Assembly: GCA_965224215.1 (NCBI GenBank)
Contig: CBDCYS010000004.1
Coordinates: forward strand, 1 to 64,000
DNA: 64,000 nucleotides
Source of the DNA: CBDCYS01 sp965224215
GTDB taxonomy: Bacteria > Acidobacteriota > Terriglobia > Bryobacterales > UBA6623
Direction of reading: 5' to 3'
In this document: positions 18,208 through 28,135 of the stretch, piece by piece
Layout of the letters: each line of letters opens with the position of its first letter
Numbering within the stretch: position 1 is the stretch's first letter
Notes under the pieces: model-generated
What the model was told of the DNA's origin: nothing
Seen by the model: only the letters and a program-made list of their open reading frames with translations
The model's database searches: none
Position numbers and translations under genes: made by a program

Positions 18208-19451
18208 ATGGATGGCGTTTCCGCAACCCGACCAAGCGGCAGGCAGAAGGCCACTCTCGGCCACTTGCTCTGCCTGTGCATGGCCGCGATTGTGCTCCAA
18301 CTCCTCGCATGGGCAGCGGAACCGGCTCGCAAGTCCCCCGCTCCGGCGGGTCCATCCGACCTTCAACTGCTAACAGACGGTTGGGCGCTGGCACCTGACG
18401 AGGTCGCGGTTCTAGAGCGGCGGCTCACCAAGAACCCCGGAGATCTGAGCTCTCGGATGCTCCTCGTTTCCTACTACTTCCAGCACGCCCAGCGTGAACA
18501 GCGCCTGCGCCACATCTACTGGATCATTGAGAACGATCCAGGCTCCCAGAGTTTCGATTTTCGAGGCACCGGCGTCCATGCGCTTGAGTCTCCGTTGGGA
18601 GGTCCTGAGGCTTTCCAAAAGGTCAGAGAACTTTGGCTCGCGCAGACCCAGAAGTACCCAGGGGAACCCAGAGTACACGCAAACGCCGCTCGGTTGATCG
18701 AACACGATGATCCGGAGCGGGCGGCAGAGTTCTGGCGGCGGGCGCGAACTCTCGAGCCGGACAATCAACAGTGGACCTTTCTTCTCGCCAGCTCTACGGG
18801 TCTGTTATCCGATCCGATGGCCGCATCAACCGAACAACGCCGTCGTCACCCGAGCGGCAGGCCTTTGCCGACGGGGTCCTGGACGAGCTGAGGATGTCGA
18901 CTGATGCTGCCCTCGTAGGAAGCGTTGGCGAGATCCTCACTCCGCCCGTTGGTTTCACCGCGGAACTTCAGCGGGTCATATCGACGGCCTCTTGGCCGCC
19001 ACATTTGGACTCCACGGAACTTGCCGAGGAGTTGCTACGGCGTGCTCGGGGACTGCAGCCGAACGAACCCCGCTGGGAACGCAGCTTGGAGCAGCTCGGT
19101 CAGGCTCGGCGTGTGGCAGTCGGGGAGCGCGGGAAGGTCCAGCTCGGTGGTCCCGGCATGAACGGCGGCGCACTCAGCCGCCCAGACCAGCCCCGACTGC
19201 TCGAACGCATCGAACCCGAGTACCCACCGTTGGCCCGCCAAGCCCGCCTCCAAGGTTCAGTCCGGCTGAGGCTAGCCGTCGGCGAGGACGGAAGAGTAGT
19301 CAGGTCCCAAGTCTTAGAGGGCCATCCTCTCCTCGTCGCGGCTGCTCGCGAGGCAGTGTCGCAGTGGCGATACCTACCAGCGGTGGACGGGGATGGCGAG
19401 CCTACCGAAACGACCATCGAAGTCAGCGTGCCCTTCCGCCCGGAACCTTGA
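18208..19451 (+). pseudogene. TonB C-terminal-domain protein with helical repeats, frameshifted
   Basis: The first frame encodes an N-terminal membrane or signal segment (LCLCMAAIVLQLLAWAAEP) and a helical TPR-like region up to about 18780. The second frame starts near QLYGSVIRSDGRI and runs to 19451. It ends in a TonB C-terminal domain: IEPEYPPLARQARLQGSVRL, then a GEDGRVVRSQVLEGHPLL segment. The two frames are joined by a one-base shift at about 18775-18795. Start choice is uncertain (18160, 18172 or 18208); 18208 has GAGG upstream. Such proteins usually transfer energy or act as periplasmic sensors; the role here is not known. Confidence 0.7.
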
Positions 19452-19650
19452 AGCTGCACGCACTATGGGCCGAGCGAAGACTTCGTCTTTGTGCTGAATG
19501 AGTTTTATCGGGTCCTCAAACCTGGCGGGGTCGCGACGATTATCGTTCCTGACGGGAGATCGCAGGCTGCTTGGCAAGATCCCACCCACCAGCGCGCCTT
19601 CGTCCCGCGCTCGGCGCTCTATTGGAACCAGGACCTGTCAGCAGGTAAGA
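19452..19650 (+). pseudogene. SAM-dependent methyltransferase, C-terminal fragment
   Basis: Directly after the previous stop, one frame reads EDFVFVLNEFYRVLKPGG, VATIIVPDGR, then DPTHQRAFVPRSALYWN. LNEFYRVLKPGG and DPTH are landmarks of class I methyltransferases (motifs post II to III). Everything N-terminal, including the SAM-binding glycine loop, is missing. The fragment ends where the truncated glycosyltransferase of the other strand begins, so 19631-19645 is a rearrangement junction. Confidence 0.65.
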
Positions 19651-20265
19651 CAAGCGCACCTGTTCGCTGACTTTCATTTCGTAGAAGTGAATACTCAGAA
19701 CCACTCGAGAGCGGGCGATCCAATGATCCCTGGCCTGCCCGTAGACGCCAAAAAGAGTCCGCAGCCGAAACCGTTCCCGTATTTGATTCAAGACCGCGCT
19801 GCACCGCTCGTTGCGCGCCCCGTAAAAGAGAACTTCGACGTCCTTCTCGACTTCCGGCAACTGCTGAATGCGATGAAGGGCCGGATGGTACCCCAGCGGC
19901 AGGTGCGAGACGTTGGTAAATCCATTGGCCCGCAAAAAGGCAACGTTTTCGTCAGAGTAGTCCCAGATCTGGCTTGCGGCTCGCAGAACCCGCTCACGAT
20001 CCGGCGTCAGCCAGCCCTGGCGAACCGACAACTGCTCAAGCTGATAGAAGATACAGGGCGCGTGCGCGAACGAATCGACGTGCCCCGGTGCAAGGAAGTG
20101 ATAGCCAATGACGATGTTGACCGCGCCGGGCTCGACCCAGTTCATGCGCAGCGGACAACGATGCCCCAGCGACTCGAATGACGCACAGAGCAACTGCGCG
20201 ACTTCGAGAAAAGCCTGCCAGTGAGGATAGTCCTCCGGCTGGATGAGGCATACCGATACCTTCAC
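19640..20265 (-). pseudogene. Glycosyltransferase-like protein, 3' truncated
   Basis: The frame from ATG 20265 gives about 208 residues of a protein resembling the N-terminal and linker parts of group-1-like glycosyltransferases. Recognisable parts are SQIWDYSDENVAFLRANG, HLPLGYHPALHRI, DVEVLFYGARNERR-like and LSIHFYEMKVSEQVRLSYLLT. The homology stops at SYLLT. The remaining 32 codons are antisense to the methyltransferase fragment and have no family character. The acceptor and donor are unknown. The adjacent kdsB suggests a former surface polysaccharide locus. Confidence 0.65.
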
Positions 20266-20332
20266 AGGTCTATGATCGGCAGCCTCACGAGGCGAACATG
20301 AAGACGATAGGGTATTTCCAGTCGGACCAACA

Positions 20333-20384
20333 GAGCCGTGGACGGAAGTCCGCGGTCAAGCGCCGGACGAAAGTCCGCGCTAGG
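20333..20384 (+). repeat. REP-like palindromes, family B (pair)
   Basis: First copy 20333-20357: GAG, stem CCGTGGAC, loop GGAA, stem GTCCGCGG, TC. A second, less regular copy follows at once (GCCGGACGAAAGTCCGCGC). Compared with the copy at 14694, both stem arms differ but still pair (with one mismatch), as expected if the hairpin is what matters. Confidence 0.75.
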
Positions 20385-20387
20385 GCC

Positions 20388-21122
20388 TCAGACCATTCTC
20401 ATCAGTCGTCGCGCGGTTTCAAGATCCTCCGGAGTATCAACCGAAACACCGCGTCCCTCCGACTTCGTTAGCACCACACAGATTCGAACACCATTCTCGA
20501 GCGCCCGCAACTGTTCAAGCCGCTCGATTCGCTCCAGCGGGGCCGGTAACAGCGAGGAAAGCTTTTTCAAGCAAGCTTTCGAATAAGAGTAAAGTCCCAG
20601 ATGCTTGTAGGCCCGATGGTCCTGTGCCCGAGAACTCAGGCAGGGGATCAGCGACCGCGAAAAGTAGAGCGCGTCCCCCCGAATGTCGCAAGCGACCTTG
20701 ACGACATTCTGGTTCGTCAATTCTTCGTCTTCGGTGATCAATTGTTTCAGCGTCACCATCTCGGTGGCCGCGTCACTCACAAAGGGTTCCACCAACTCGT
20801 CGATCATCCGAGGATCGAGCATCGGCTCGTCACCCTGAATGTTGACGACGACGTCGCAATCAACCTGCTCGACAGCTTCGGCCACACGGTCGGTGCCGGA
20901 AGCGTGTTCGGGGTCGGTCATGACCGCCTCTCCGCCGAACGACTCCACGGTTTGCCGGATGCGGGCGTCGTCGGTCGCCACAAGCAATCGATCGAGCGCC
21001 GTCACGCGCCGGCAGCGCTCCCAGACGTGCTGGATCATGGGCTTGCCATGAATATCAGCCAGCGCCTTGCCCTCGAAGCGAGAGGACTTGTACCGAGCTG
21101 GGATGACGCCAACGACTCGCAT
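20388..21122 (-). CDS. kdsB: 3-deoxy-manno-octulosonate cytidylyltransferase (CMP-Kdo synthetase)
   Basis: A 244-residue enzyme activating Kdo with CTP for lipopolysaccharide inner core assembly, so the organism is Gram-negative in envelope type. Family motifs: IPARYKSSRFEGKALADIHG at residues 7-26 (CTP binding), VATDDARI, VVNIQGDEP (metal-binding Asp) and HLGLYSYSKACL. The length is normal. Its neighbour is a broken glycosyltransferase. The gene itself is intact, as expected for an envelope function. Confidence 0.96.
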   Translation of the reverse strand: MRVVGVIPARYKSSRFEGKALADIHGKPMIQHVWERCRRVTALDRLLVATDDARIRQTVESFGGEAVMTDPEHASGTDRVAEAVEQVDCDVVVNIQGDEPMLDPRMIDELVEPFVSDAATEMVTLKQLITEDEELTNQNVVKVACDIRGDALYFSRSLIPCLSSRAQDHRAYKHLGLYSYSKACLKKLSSLLPAPLERIERLEQLRALENGVRICVVLTKSEGRGVSVDTPEDLETARRLMRMV

Positions 21123-21473
21123 TCAGATGATCCTTGCAATTTCTCCGGACAACCCTGCGCTGACGTGGAACTACGATGCCGTCCTCCTTGCGAAGCGGGG
21201 CGGCGCATCAACAGTAGGCCAAAGAAACCGATAGCTTAGCACCTCAACACGAAATAAAATTCGTTCTCAGGGAAAGGTCTCCGGTCTTGCCACAGGACGC
21301 CGTCCTCGCGACGACACAGTCACTCGTCAAAGGGGTGCCTATTTCGATCTCTACAACATATTGCGTGTTCGGTTTCCGAACGCAATTCACTAACCCTAAC
21401 CAGTCTTCCGCGGTTGGGTCTTCACTCCGGGTTACTGAGAGGTTTCACCTCGCTCCTAGCAGCTCAAAACCTG

Positions 21474-21502
21474 TTGCATTGAGCTATTTTCTTCGCTAAC
21501 AT
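21474..21502 (+). promoter_or_regulatory. Candidate sigma-70 promoter for ku
   Basis: TTGCAT (21474-21479) and TAACAT (21497-21502) are separated by 17 bp and lie 77 bp upstream of the ku start. The rest of 21123-21473 shows no gene. Confidence 0.4.
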
Positions 21503-21578
21503 GCATTCAGTTTGCCCACTTGAGAACAATTTGCAGGTGAGATGTTTTTGAGGATGTGGGAAGGGGGCACCGAGCGCC

Positions 21579-22432
21579 ATGGCATCAACTGTTTGGAAAG
21601 GGTACTTGAGTTTCGGTTTGATTTCGGTTCCGATTCGCTTGCATGTGGCGGCTCGAAGCGAGCGGGTCGGCTTCAATCAAATCCACAAAGAATGCAATTC
21701 GCGCATTCGCCAGAAACTCTACTGCCCCATATGCGACCGGACGGTGGAGCGATCCGAGCTGATCAAAGGCTATGAATACGAGAAGGACCACTATGTACTC
21801 GTCGAAGACGAAGAGATTAAGAAAATGGCTCCCACTTCGGGCGCGACGATGGAGATCCTCGAATTCGTGAAGCTAGCGAAGTCGACCCGCTCTACTTCGA
21901 CAGTTCGTTTTTCGCGGTTCCGGAAGATGCCGGACAAAAGGCCTACTACCTGCTCGTGGAGACCATGGAAAACGCTGGGTACGCAGCCGTTGCGAAAGTG
22001 AGCATGCACCAGCGCGAGTACACCGTGCTCGTGCGTCCGCGCAAGCATGGACTCACGATCCACACGATGCACTATCCCAACGAGATCCGCGAGCTAGCGG
22101 AATATGGCCAACCCAGCAACACGGAGGTCAAGCCGCAAGAAGTGAAGCTGGCCATGCAACTGGTGGAAAGCCTGGCCGCGCCTTTCGATCCCAGCAAGTA
22201 CAGCGACCAATACCAGAAGCAGCTCCGCGAGCTAATCGAGGCCAAGCGTCAGGGCGAAACCGTGCCGGTCTCTCAGGCGCCGCGGCTCGCTCCCGTGATC
22301 GATTTAATGGAAGCGCTGCAGCGGAGTCTCGCGGAGCAACCCGAAAAGAAGCCTCCGGTGGGAACCGATCGAGCCGAGGAGCAGGCCGGCGAAAAAAAAT
22401 CCTCTCGGCCCAAGGCTGCGCGCAACGCCTGA
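21579..22432 (+). pseudogene. ku: Ku DNA-end-binding protein, one-base frameshift
   Basis: Ku binds double-strand DNA ends in bacterial non-homologous end joining. The first frame has the canonical start MASTVWKGYLSFGLISVPIR and continues to MEILEFVKL (about 100 residues). The expected continuation VDPLYFDSSFFAVPEDAG and KAYYLLVETM lies one frame over and runs to 22432 with a Lys/Pro-rich tail. Region length (854 bp) fits one deleted base near 21874-21876. Restoring it gives about 284 residues, the normal length. No LigD ligase is nearby. Whether the gene is dead or the base is a sequencing miss cannot be told here. Confidence 0.9.
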
Positions 22433-22461
22433 CTTGCCTCAGTCATAGCCAACGATCTAGA

Positions 22462-23343
22462 CTATCCGCCCGCCCCGGAGACGAGCTCCCAATTCGGCAC
22501 CCGATTCCAGGGATGCGCTTCAACTCCCGGCTCCGGCGAAGGGAAGAGGTCCGAAACTAGCTTCTTCGCGGCCTCGGGCCAACCATCCAATGTCAAGGAA
22601 GTCTTGCCGTCGGGGTCGGTATCGACTCCTCGGCGCTCAAAAACCTCCCTGATGCGCGCGCGCATGCCCGGCGGCAATAAGCTCAGCCCTGGGTGATACC
22701 ACAGCGTGACTAGGCTGCGGTTTTCTGCCGAACGATTGCCATAGGCGGAATGCAACAGCCGCGAATCACCCACCACGAGATCACCCGCGCGCACCGGGAC
22801 CGGCGTTTCTTCCGCCAATGAGCCATAAAGAGGATGTTCCGGGTCATCGACACGCGAGAGGCCCTCGTCATGCGCCTGCATGGCATCGTGAAAACGGTGT
22901 CGCCGCCGGTGACTGCCCGGCAAGACGCGCAGGCAGCCATTTTCCAGGGAAGTGCCGGTCAGGTAGTACATAAAGAACACCTGCGCGATCTCGTCCGTAT
23001 AGGAGAGAGGATCATCCCAGCCCCACCAGTCCTGATGCCAGAACAGCGGCGGCCCGGATGGCGGCTTGCTGATCAAATAGCCGCCGCTGAAACGCGGGTC
23101 GGCGAAGTTCAATTGCTCGAAGACGTTTCGCGCGCGGGCGTTCCCGATCAGCTCGGCATAACCGGGAAAGTCGGCAATGTTGATGAGACTGCCTTGAGAG
23201 CGATTCCTTGCTCGGTGGTCTGGCGTAGCTTGTGCGAGGGCGTCCGCCGAAACCCTTCGCACATGATCGAGTAGCGTTGGTTCGAGCACGCCCTCGATGA
23301 CACAATAGCCGTCCGCCAGAAGCTTACGATGCGCTTCGTTCAT
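22462..23343 (-). CDS. Phytanoyl-CoA dioxygenase (PhyH) family protein
   Basis: A 293-residue Fe(II)/2-oxoglutarate dioxygenase. The metal-binding pair is visible as HQDWWGWDD (His-x-Asp), with the distal His in RLLHSAYGNRS and the 2-oxoglutarate-binding Arg in NRSLVTLWYHPG. The start is placed at MNEAHRKLLADGY (23343), the usual beginning. The frame is open upstream, but those codons lack family character. Purine-rich GGAGGAAGGTGAAGG precedes this ATG. Bacterial members hydroxylate many small molecules; substrate unknown. It stands alone between ku and the SBBP gene. Confidence 0.88.
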   Translation of the reverse strand: MNEAHRKLLADGYCVIEGVLEPTLLDHVRRVSADALAQATPDHRARNRSQGSLINIADFPGYAELIGNARARNVFEQLNFADPRFSGGYLISKPPSGPPLFWHQDWWGWDDPLSYTDEIAQVFFMYYLTGTSLENGCLRVLPGSHRRRHRFHDAMQAHDEGLSRVDDPEHPLYGSLAEETPVPVRAGDLVVGDSRLLHSAYGNRSAENRSLVTLWYHPGLSLLPPGMRARIREVFERRGVDTDPDGKTSLTLDGWPEAAKKLVSDLFPSPEPGVEAHPWNRVPNWELVSGAGG

Positions 23344-24825
23344 GTGCCCTTCACCTTCCTCCAAATGGTTCATTATGGGACCAACTCGCTGGCGAACTAG
23401 CGAGTCCTGACAGCGCGCGACTCCACAAAGCCGTAATGACAGAGGCGGAAGTCCACGCTCCGCTCGAGCTGGAGGAACGCTCAAGTCGCGAAACTGAGGA
23501 TCTGACCAATCGCCGCCGCTACCGGCGCACCCACACCGTCAGCGCGCCGTGAGCCACGGGAACCCCGTCTACCGACGCCTTTACCGATGAATAACCCGCC
23601 GTCGTGCCCGGCACCCGGACCCTGAGTTCCCACACGCTCGACACAGCTCCCGGCAGCAAGCGCGCCGAGTCCAAACCCACGGCGGGATCCAGTGTTACCG
23701 GCAGATCGAGCGGGGTAGTCCCGTTGAAAGGCGTCACCGCTCCTGTTTTCAGCGCCGCTTCGGTCACTCCCACGCCGTTCAAGAAGATGGTCACCAGCGA
23801 GCCTGGCTCCGCCGGAGTGGCGCAGGTGTTCACGAACCCGTCTTCGTTCAGAGCCAACGGATACGATACGCCGCCGGCGATCTGCGGCACCGTGTGATTG
23901 CAGACCAGCTCTGGGGCCACCCGCAGGAACGGCGCCGGCTGCCGTGCCGCCACTCGATACGTCCGCGATTCCCCGCCCATCGTCAGAACGACGCTCTGCG
24001 AACCTGCGATCTCATACGGCGCCTGGAGATTCACCTGCCGCTCCGAGACGTACAGCAGCGCCGCCGGGGTACCGTTGAACATCGCCGAGAATCCACCCAA
24101 CGTCGTTGGGAGCAAACCCGCCTCGGATGGCTGGCCGATCAGCGCTTCCTCCGCCAGATCGCGTCCAAACAGCGAGAGAAGCTGTCCGGGAGTTACCTCG
24201 CCGATGCGTTCTATGTCCGCGGCATCCGTCACACATGCCACGCGGTCGCGCGGCCCATAGAAATCTAGCCGCAGGATCGATCCGCCAGCCGCAACATAGG
24301 GGCCTTGCCCGCCGAGGAATGCCAGGATTCCCGCGCCGCCGGTCCGATCGAGAAGTTCCGTACCTACCACGCTGCCGCCGTCGGCCGCGATCCTTGACAC
24401 GTAACCCGATGGCACGCACTGCGCCGGCGCATCCAATACTGGAAGATCCGGTGAACTGGCCCGTCCCGCCAAATAGATCGAATCGGAGTCCACCCACATA
24501 TCTGTGATGGTGTCGGTCTCGGCGCCGCTGAAGTAGGTCGAGAACAACAGATCGGTTCCGGTATTGTTGAGCTTCGCCACGTACCCCGACGCTTGTGGTG
24601 GGAAGATAGCCGGACGACCGATCGGCTGCGGCGGCCGCGCTGCGCTGGCGATATGGTTTTCGAGCAGCACGCCGGGAGTGGTGGGGAAGTCCCGGGAATT
24701 GGTCGACCCGGCGATAAGCACGTTCCCTTCCTGATCCACGTGCAGTGCCCTGACCCGCGACCCGTGCTGCCCAGTCAGCCACGTGGAGAAGATCACCTCC
24801 GTGCCACTCGGATTCAGCTTTGTCA

Positions 24826-25355
24826 CCTGAATTATGCACTGCGGCGTGGACCTGAGGAGGGCTGAGCCGCAAGAGACCATTTGGGACCCCCGAAAACATG
24901 GGGTAAAAAGGTAGGCTGGCAAAGATCCCAGCTTCGCCAGCCAACCCCAAGGAGGTCACCCACATGGTTACCAGACGAAAACAGCATAGCTCCCAAAGGC
25001 CCGTCCAACAAGGCCCAGCCGTGACGGCCTCGCGGCCCAATAAAATCGGGGCTTCGACGCCTTACCACTTCCGCGGCAGGAAGCCGACTCCCTACGGCGG
25101 CTTGCTGCCGGTGGTCGGGAGGGCGCTGATCTGAGAGCCTGGCTATGCGCTATGCATAAACTTTTATGCACTAGCCGTAACGCACTGGAAACACGTCACT
25201 TCCGAGCGAGGTTTTGACGACGCGGATTCTGGGCGGGAAGGGAAACCGGACACGGAGAAGCCAAAAGGCCAGTTGCCGAGCTACCACCTCACGACGACCG
25301 CCAACCCGCTACGAACGCAGCCACACTCGCAAAGTGAATCTGTGCATAATTCAGG
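24826..25355 (+). mobile_element. Short non-autonomous element, IS1380-like remnant
   Basis: Inverted ends CCTGAATTATGCAC (24826-24839) and GTGCATAATTCAGG (25342-25355) bound 530 bp. Flanks TGTCA and TGTAA look like a diverged 4-5 bp target duplication. It disrupts the SBBP gene. Internally it keeps only the first part of a transposase reading frame. Too short for an autonomous IS, so probably a deletion derivative moved in trans. Confidence 0.7.
24964..25134 (+). pseudogene. Transposase N-terminal fragment (IS1380-like)
   Basis: A 56-codon frame from ATG 24964 contains TPYGGLLPV, a segment seen near the N-terminus of IS1380-family transposases, followed soon by a stop. No catalytic region follows inside the element. 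Family call rests on this short motif and on the terminal CCT of the inverted repeats. Confidence 0.45.
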
Positions 25356-26377
25356 TGTAACGAATCCATAGAAACAGGAAATCCCGGCAAAGCCCGTTCC
25401 GCCGCAAGCGCGCTGTCCATGCTCAGTCTGGAATGCGCCCGCGGTAATGGGAATATCGCGTCCTCCCCGCACCTCGCCCGCCACGTACAGGTCGCCTGCC
25501 GCATCCATGGCGACCCTGCCGCCGCCGATCCCGCGCACGGCCGCCAGCAGGGTGGCGCCGAGCCTGTCGATCTTGACGGTATACATCGTGTTGATGGCAT
25601 CGCTGGCCACCGCCGCACCCGGCGCGGTGGGAAACCCCTCGCCGACGGACTGTCCGGTCAACAGCACCTGGCCCTTTGCGTTGACCGCTATATCCCGTCC
25701 GGACGTATTCGATGCGCCGCCCACGAAGGTCGCATATCGCACCTCGCCTTCGGAATCCAGCTTGACGACAAACGCCTGGGAGGAAGGGGCTTGCAACGAG
25801 GCCTGTAGTGCTCCGGCCGTAGTGGGGAAATCCGCCGACGTGCTCGTGCCGGTCACGTACGCCGCGCCCGATCCATCGAGCGCCAGCGCCACCGCGCTTT
25901 CGCGCCCGGTCCCGCCAATGACCCGCGAGTAGAGCATCTCCGCGCCATCGGGACTCAACTTGCCGACGAACGCGTCGTTATTCCACCCGCCAGCGATATA
26001 AAGGTGGTTCCCATCGGACTTCATTGCCGACACAGTGGCACCCTCGGGCAACGTGGCGAATGTGGTCACCCGCGACGCCACGACCGGACCCGTGGCGACC
26101 AGAAACAAGGCCAGAACAGCAGTGCCTCTCTGCACGTCCCCATTGTAATTACAGGGGATTGCCACCGGTGTTGGCATCGACACGCCGGGCCCCGAAAAAT
26201 CTCCTGGGCCGCGCCGCCAATGCCGGCTTCGACGCCATGTTAATAGACGCCATTGTTATTTACCTGTTGAGCTTGTTTGGCCCGCTGACCTTGTATGGCC
26301 TAGTGACCTGCATAGACACCTGCATAGACAAAGGATGGGACACCGCGCGCAAGACTGCCTATGGAAGGTCGCGCCCG

Positions 26378-27757
26378 CTATCCCGCACTGGCAGCTTGCT
26401 GCAAGACGCGCCATTTGGCGGCGAAAGTGGTTCGCTTGATGCCGAGCAGATCAGCGGCTCGCTTCTTGTTACCGCCGGAGCGCTCCAGCGCCTGTGAGAG
26501 AACGCCGCGCTCGAAATCGCCTAGCACTATGTCGTAATTGAGTCCAGAAGCCGGGATTCTCAGCTCCGGGGCGCCCGAGAAGTTTGTGGGCATTTGCAGG
26601 GCGGGTAACGGAAAGTCGCTGGGATAGAGAAGATGGCGGTCCTCGCAAAGCGCGACAGCCTTCTCGATCGCGTTTTCCAATTGGCGGACGTTGCCGGGCC
26701 AGCGGTACTCCATCAGCCGCCGCAGAGCTTCGGCGCTCACCTGTTTGACAGTCAGCCCTTCGCGATGGCAGATCTTCGCGACGAGGTGCTCGACGAGCAG
26801 CGGCAGGTCTTCGATCCTTTCGGCCAGGGTCGGCAAGTTGACCGGGACGACGTTGAGGCGATAGAAGAGATCTTCGCGAAACTCACCGCTCTGGACCATC
26901 TGTTTCAGATCGCGGTTCGTGGCGGCGATGACGCGGGCATCCGCCGTGATCGTCTCAGAGCTGCCCACCCGTTGAAACTCACGTTCTTGCAGGACCCGAA
27001 GCAGTTTGCTTTGAGCCTCCAACGGCATCTCGCTGACTTCGTCCAGAAAGATGGTGCCGCCATCGGCCTGCTCGAAACGGCCGACGCGCGCGCCCACGGC
27101 ACCGGTGAAGGCCCCTGTGACGTGGCCAAACAGCTCGGCTTCCACAAGATTCTCGGGAATCGCTCCACAATTGACGACGACCAGAGCCTTCGCGGCTCTC
27201 GGCGACACCGCGTGAATGGCCTTCGCGACAAGCTCCTTGCCCGTCCCCGTGGGGCCTGTAATCAGAACAGTTGAACGGCGTGGCGCGATGATGTAAACAA
27301 GCTGCTTGATGTTGAGGATAGGACGACTTTCACCAACCAATCGCGGAACCGATTGGTCGATCCCGGGGCACTGCTCAGAACCCCGGCGCAAGTCGGCGAT
27401 GCGCATTCGCTCGTCAACCCAGTCGAGTGAGTTGAGGCGGTCTGCCGGCAGATAGTCTGTCGCGCCCAGCCCAGCGAAGCGGACAGCCTCGGAATAATTG
27501 GGCTCGCTCGACACCGCCAACGCCGCCAGCGATGGCTGCTGACGCAAGGCCTCTTCCAGAAACCGCCCGGCCGAAACGTCGGTCAGATCGGTTCCAAAAA
27601 GCAGAACATCGAAGCGCTCGTCCATTAGATGCTCCAGAGCGTCGCGCGCGGTCGGGAACGACTTCGTCAGGCATCCCAGCGAGCTGAGATGCGGGATGAT
27701 CCGCTGAAGGAACAGTTGCGGCAGGCCGACTTGGATGACGCTGAGGTTCTCAGTCAT
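26378..27757 (-). CDS. Sigma-54-dependent activator with a degenerate receiver domain
   Basis: A 459-residue NtrC-like protein. Residues 1-120 have the length and spacing of a receiver but lack its chemistry: the acidic pair is absent (VIQVGLPQ) and the phospho-acceptor position is Phe54 (FDVLLFG). The AAA+ domain is complete: Walker A GPTGTGKE (168-175), the sigma-54 loop GAFTGA (215-220), Walker B GGTIFLDE (233-240) and the RWPGNVRQLENA arginine region. A Fis-type helix-turn-helix ends the protein (GGNKKRAADLLGIKRTTF). It should activate sigma-54 promoters without classical phosphorylation. Targets are unknown. The 378 bp upstream (27758-28135) hold no gene. Confidence 0.93.
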   Translation of the reverse strand: MTENLSVIQVGLPQLFLQRIIPHLSSLGCLTKSFPTARDALEHLMDERFDVLLFGTDLTDVSAGRFLEEALRQQPSLAALAVSSEPNYSEAVRFAGLGATDYLPADRLNSLDWVDERMRIADLRRGSEQCPGIDQSVPRLVGESRPILNIKQLVYIIAPRRSTVLITGPTGTGKELVAKAIHAVSPRAAKALVVVNCGAIPENLVEAELFGHVTGAFTGAVGARVGRFEQADGGTIFLDEVSEMPLEAQSKLLRVLQEREFQRVGSSETITADARVIAATNRDLKQMVQSGEFREDLFYRLNVVPVNLPTLAERIEDLPLLVEHLVAKICHREGLTVKQVSAEALRRLMEYRWPGNVRQLENAIEKAVALCEDRHLLYPSDFPLPALQMPTNFSGAPELRIPASGLNYDIVLGDFERGVLSQALERSGGNKKRAADLLGIKRTTFAAKWRVLQQAASAG

Positions 27758-28135
27758 GCATTATTAGCAAGCTTCGGTGGCAGATCGAACTCTAATGTCG
27801 TCGAGGTCGTTCGGCTCCCCGACCGACTGCAAAGGGGAAAGTCATCAGCAGGCGCAATTGCCCTTCCGGTCCACTCACAAGGATCAATCGGTAGATTCGC
27901 GGACACCGTGCATCTGCCGGAAAGCCGACGGGTATCTATACCCGGATCGATCTATCCACTTGACCCGAAGGATGTATATAGATCAGCGGCGTTTCGGAAA
28001 GCAGATCTTTCCTAATCCCGCTCGGCCTGGGGAGTGACTGCTAGCCGGTTGCGATCGACGGGCGGAAGGGCAGATGAAATATGCTCGGAAACGTTTTGAA
28101 AACGCCCCTGATTGTGATCTTGAGCTTCCGAGTCC

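Larger units (their letters stand above)
23519..26135 (-). pseudogene. SBBP-repeat/TIGR03437 secreted protein, split by a 530-bp insertion
   Basis: One exported protein is encoded in two parts. The 5' part (26135 down to 25356) has a signal peptide (LALFLVATGPVVA) and SBBP-type repeats (DFPTTAGALQASLQ, GSGAAYVTGTSTS). The 3' part (24825 to 23519) has more repeats (SRDFPTTPGVLLEN) and a C-terminal TIGR03437-type domain (GQLLSLFGRDLAEE, RQVNLQAPYEIAG). Removing 24826-25355 plus one flank copy rejoins the frames as GFVTKLNPSGTEV. Start may be GTG 26135 (best signal peptide) or ATG 26183. The original length was about 700 residues. Likely surface-exposed or secreted; function unknown. Confidence 0.85.
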
